Origin: Desulforudis sp. | GTDB lineage: Bacteria > Bacillota > Desulfotomaculia > Desulfotomaculales > Desulforudaceae | DNA length: 14,780 nt | Direction: 5' to 3' | NCBI GenBank assembly: GCA_014859075.1 | Contig: JACUUW010000025.1 | Location: 1 to 14,780, forward strand | Shown here: piece by piece, positions 14,709 through 14,780 of the stretch | Position numbering within the stretch: the first letter of the stretch is position 1 | Layout: each line of letters begins with the position of its first letter | The notes under the pieces: model-generated | What the model was told of the DNA's origin: nothing | Seen by the model: the letters and a program-made list of their open reading frames with translations, nothing else | The model's database searches: none | Translations under genes and position numbers: made by a program

Positions 14709-14780
14709 GGTTCTACGCAGTCGGGCGATGAAGAAACCGTCCATCTCGTGGGTATGCGGATAGATTTCCAGGTATCCCCG
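14694..14780 (-). CDS. rsmB: 16S rRNA (cytosine 967-C5)-methyltransferase RsmB, C-terminal end only
   Basis: The last 28 codons of a gene entering from the right edge. The peptide RGYLEIYPHTHEMDGFFIAR continues LRRTVVSR and stops at TAG. The segment YPHxHxxDGFFIARLR is the typical end of RsmB/Sun proteins, which methylate C967 of 16S rRNA. The frame runs intact to the window edge. In many Firmicutes rsmB (sun) directly precedes rlmN, stp and prkC, as here, which supports the identification. The final VVSR and the stop codon are built from a 7-bp tandem array, so the tail after LRR is probably not conserved. Confidence 0.9.
   Translation of the reverse strand, partial: RGYLEIYPHTHEMDGFFIARLRRTVVSR

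Noticed and set aside
1..14780. CRISPR array, tRNA or rRNA gene, transposase, phage genes
   Set aside because: No regularly spaced repeats, cloverleaf, rRNA signature or recombinase motif was seen on either strand.

Overview
The window is a GC-rich (roughly 60%) stretch in which every convincing gene lies on the minus strand. Gene content points to an anaerobic Gram-positive Clostridia-type Firmicute of the Desulfotomaculum / Pelotomaculum / Desulforudis kind. The evidence is a PrkC-type kinase with PASTA repeats next to its PP2C phosphatase, RsgA and Rpe in the usual Firmicute order, a Rex redox repressor, and an exported selenocysteine-containing formate dehydrogenase with an NrfD-type membrane subunit. 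The taxonomic placement is inference from gene content and style, not from a database match.

Layout in transcription order (high to low coordinates). (1) 14780-9404: the last 28 codons of rsmB, a gap carrying two different heptanucleotide tandem arrays, then a tightly packed run rlmN - stp/prpC - prkC - rsgA - rpe. Gaps are 6, 5 and 18 nt, ending in a 4-nt ATGA overlap between rsgA and rpe, so this looks like one operon joining ribosome maturation/modification to a cell-wall-sensing kinase/phosphatase pair. (2) 9403-8097: rex, with a near-consensus sigma-A promoter overlapping the end of rpe and a hairpin terminator behind it, then a small SLOG/LOG-family (TIGR00725-like) gene. (3) 8096-7638: a gene-free control region with a good sigma-A promoter, a 12-bp perfect palindrome and an 18-bp match to the Rex operator, all facing the formate dehydrogenase operon. 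(4) 7637-2571: fdhA (Tat signal, UGA-encoded selenocysteine, recognisable SECIS hairpin), fdhB (four [4Fe-4S] clusters plus a C-terminal anchor helix) and an NrfD/HybB-type quinone-reactive membrane subunit, closed by a strong hairpin terminator. (5) 2506-1849: a large imperfect palindrome of about 660 bp with no credible gene. (6) 1780-932: fdhE, the formate dehydrogenase assembly factor, then a terminator and the N-terminal part of a cyclopropane-fatty-acid synthase family methyltransferase that runs off the window.

How it works together: FdhA would oxidise formate outside the membrane, FdhB would carry electrons, and the NrfD protein would pass them to the quinone pool. FdhE is the maturation factor. 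The NADH/NAD+-sensing repressor Rex is encoded about 1 kb upstream and has a candidate operator in the fdh leader, which suggests a local redox circuit. The least explained object is the giant palindrome between the nrfD terminator and fdhE. Its five best anchor blocks all share one centre (about 2178), so it is a real, in-register hairpin-like structure of unknown function.
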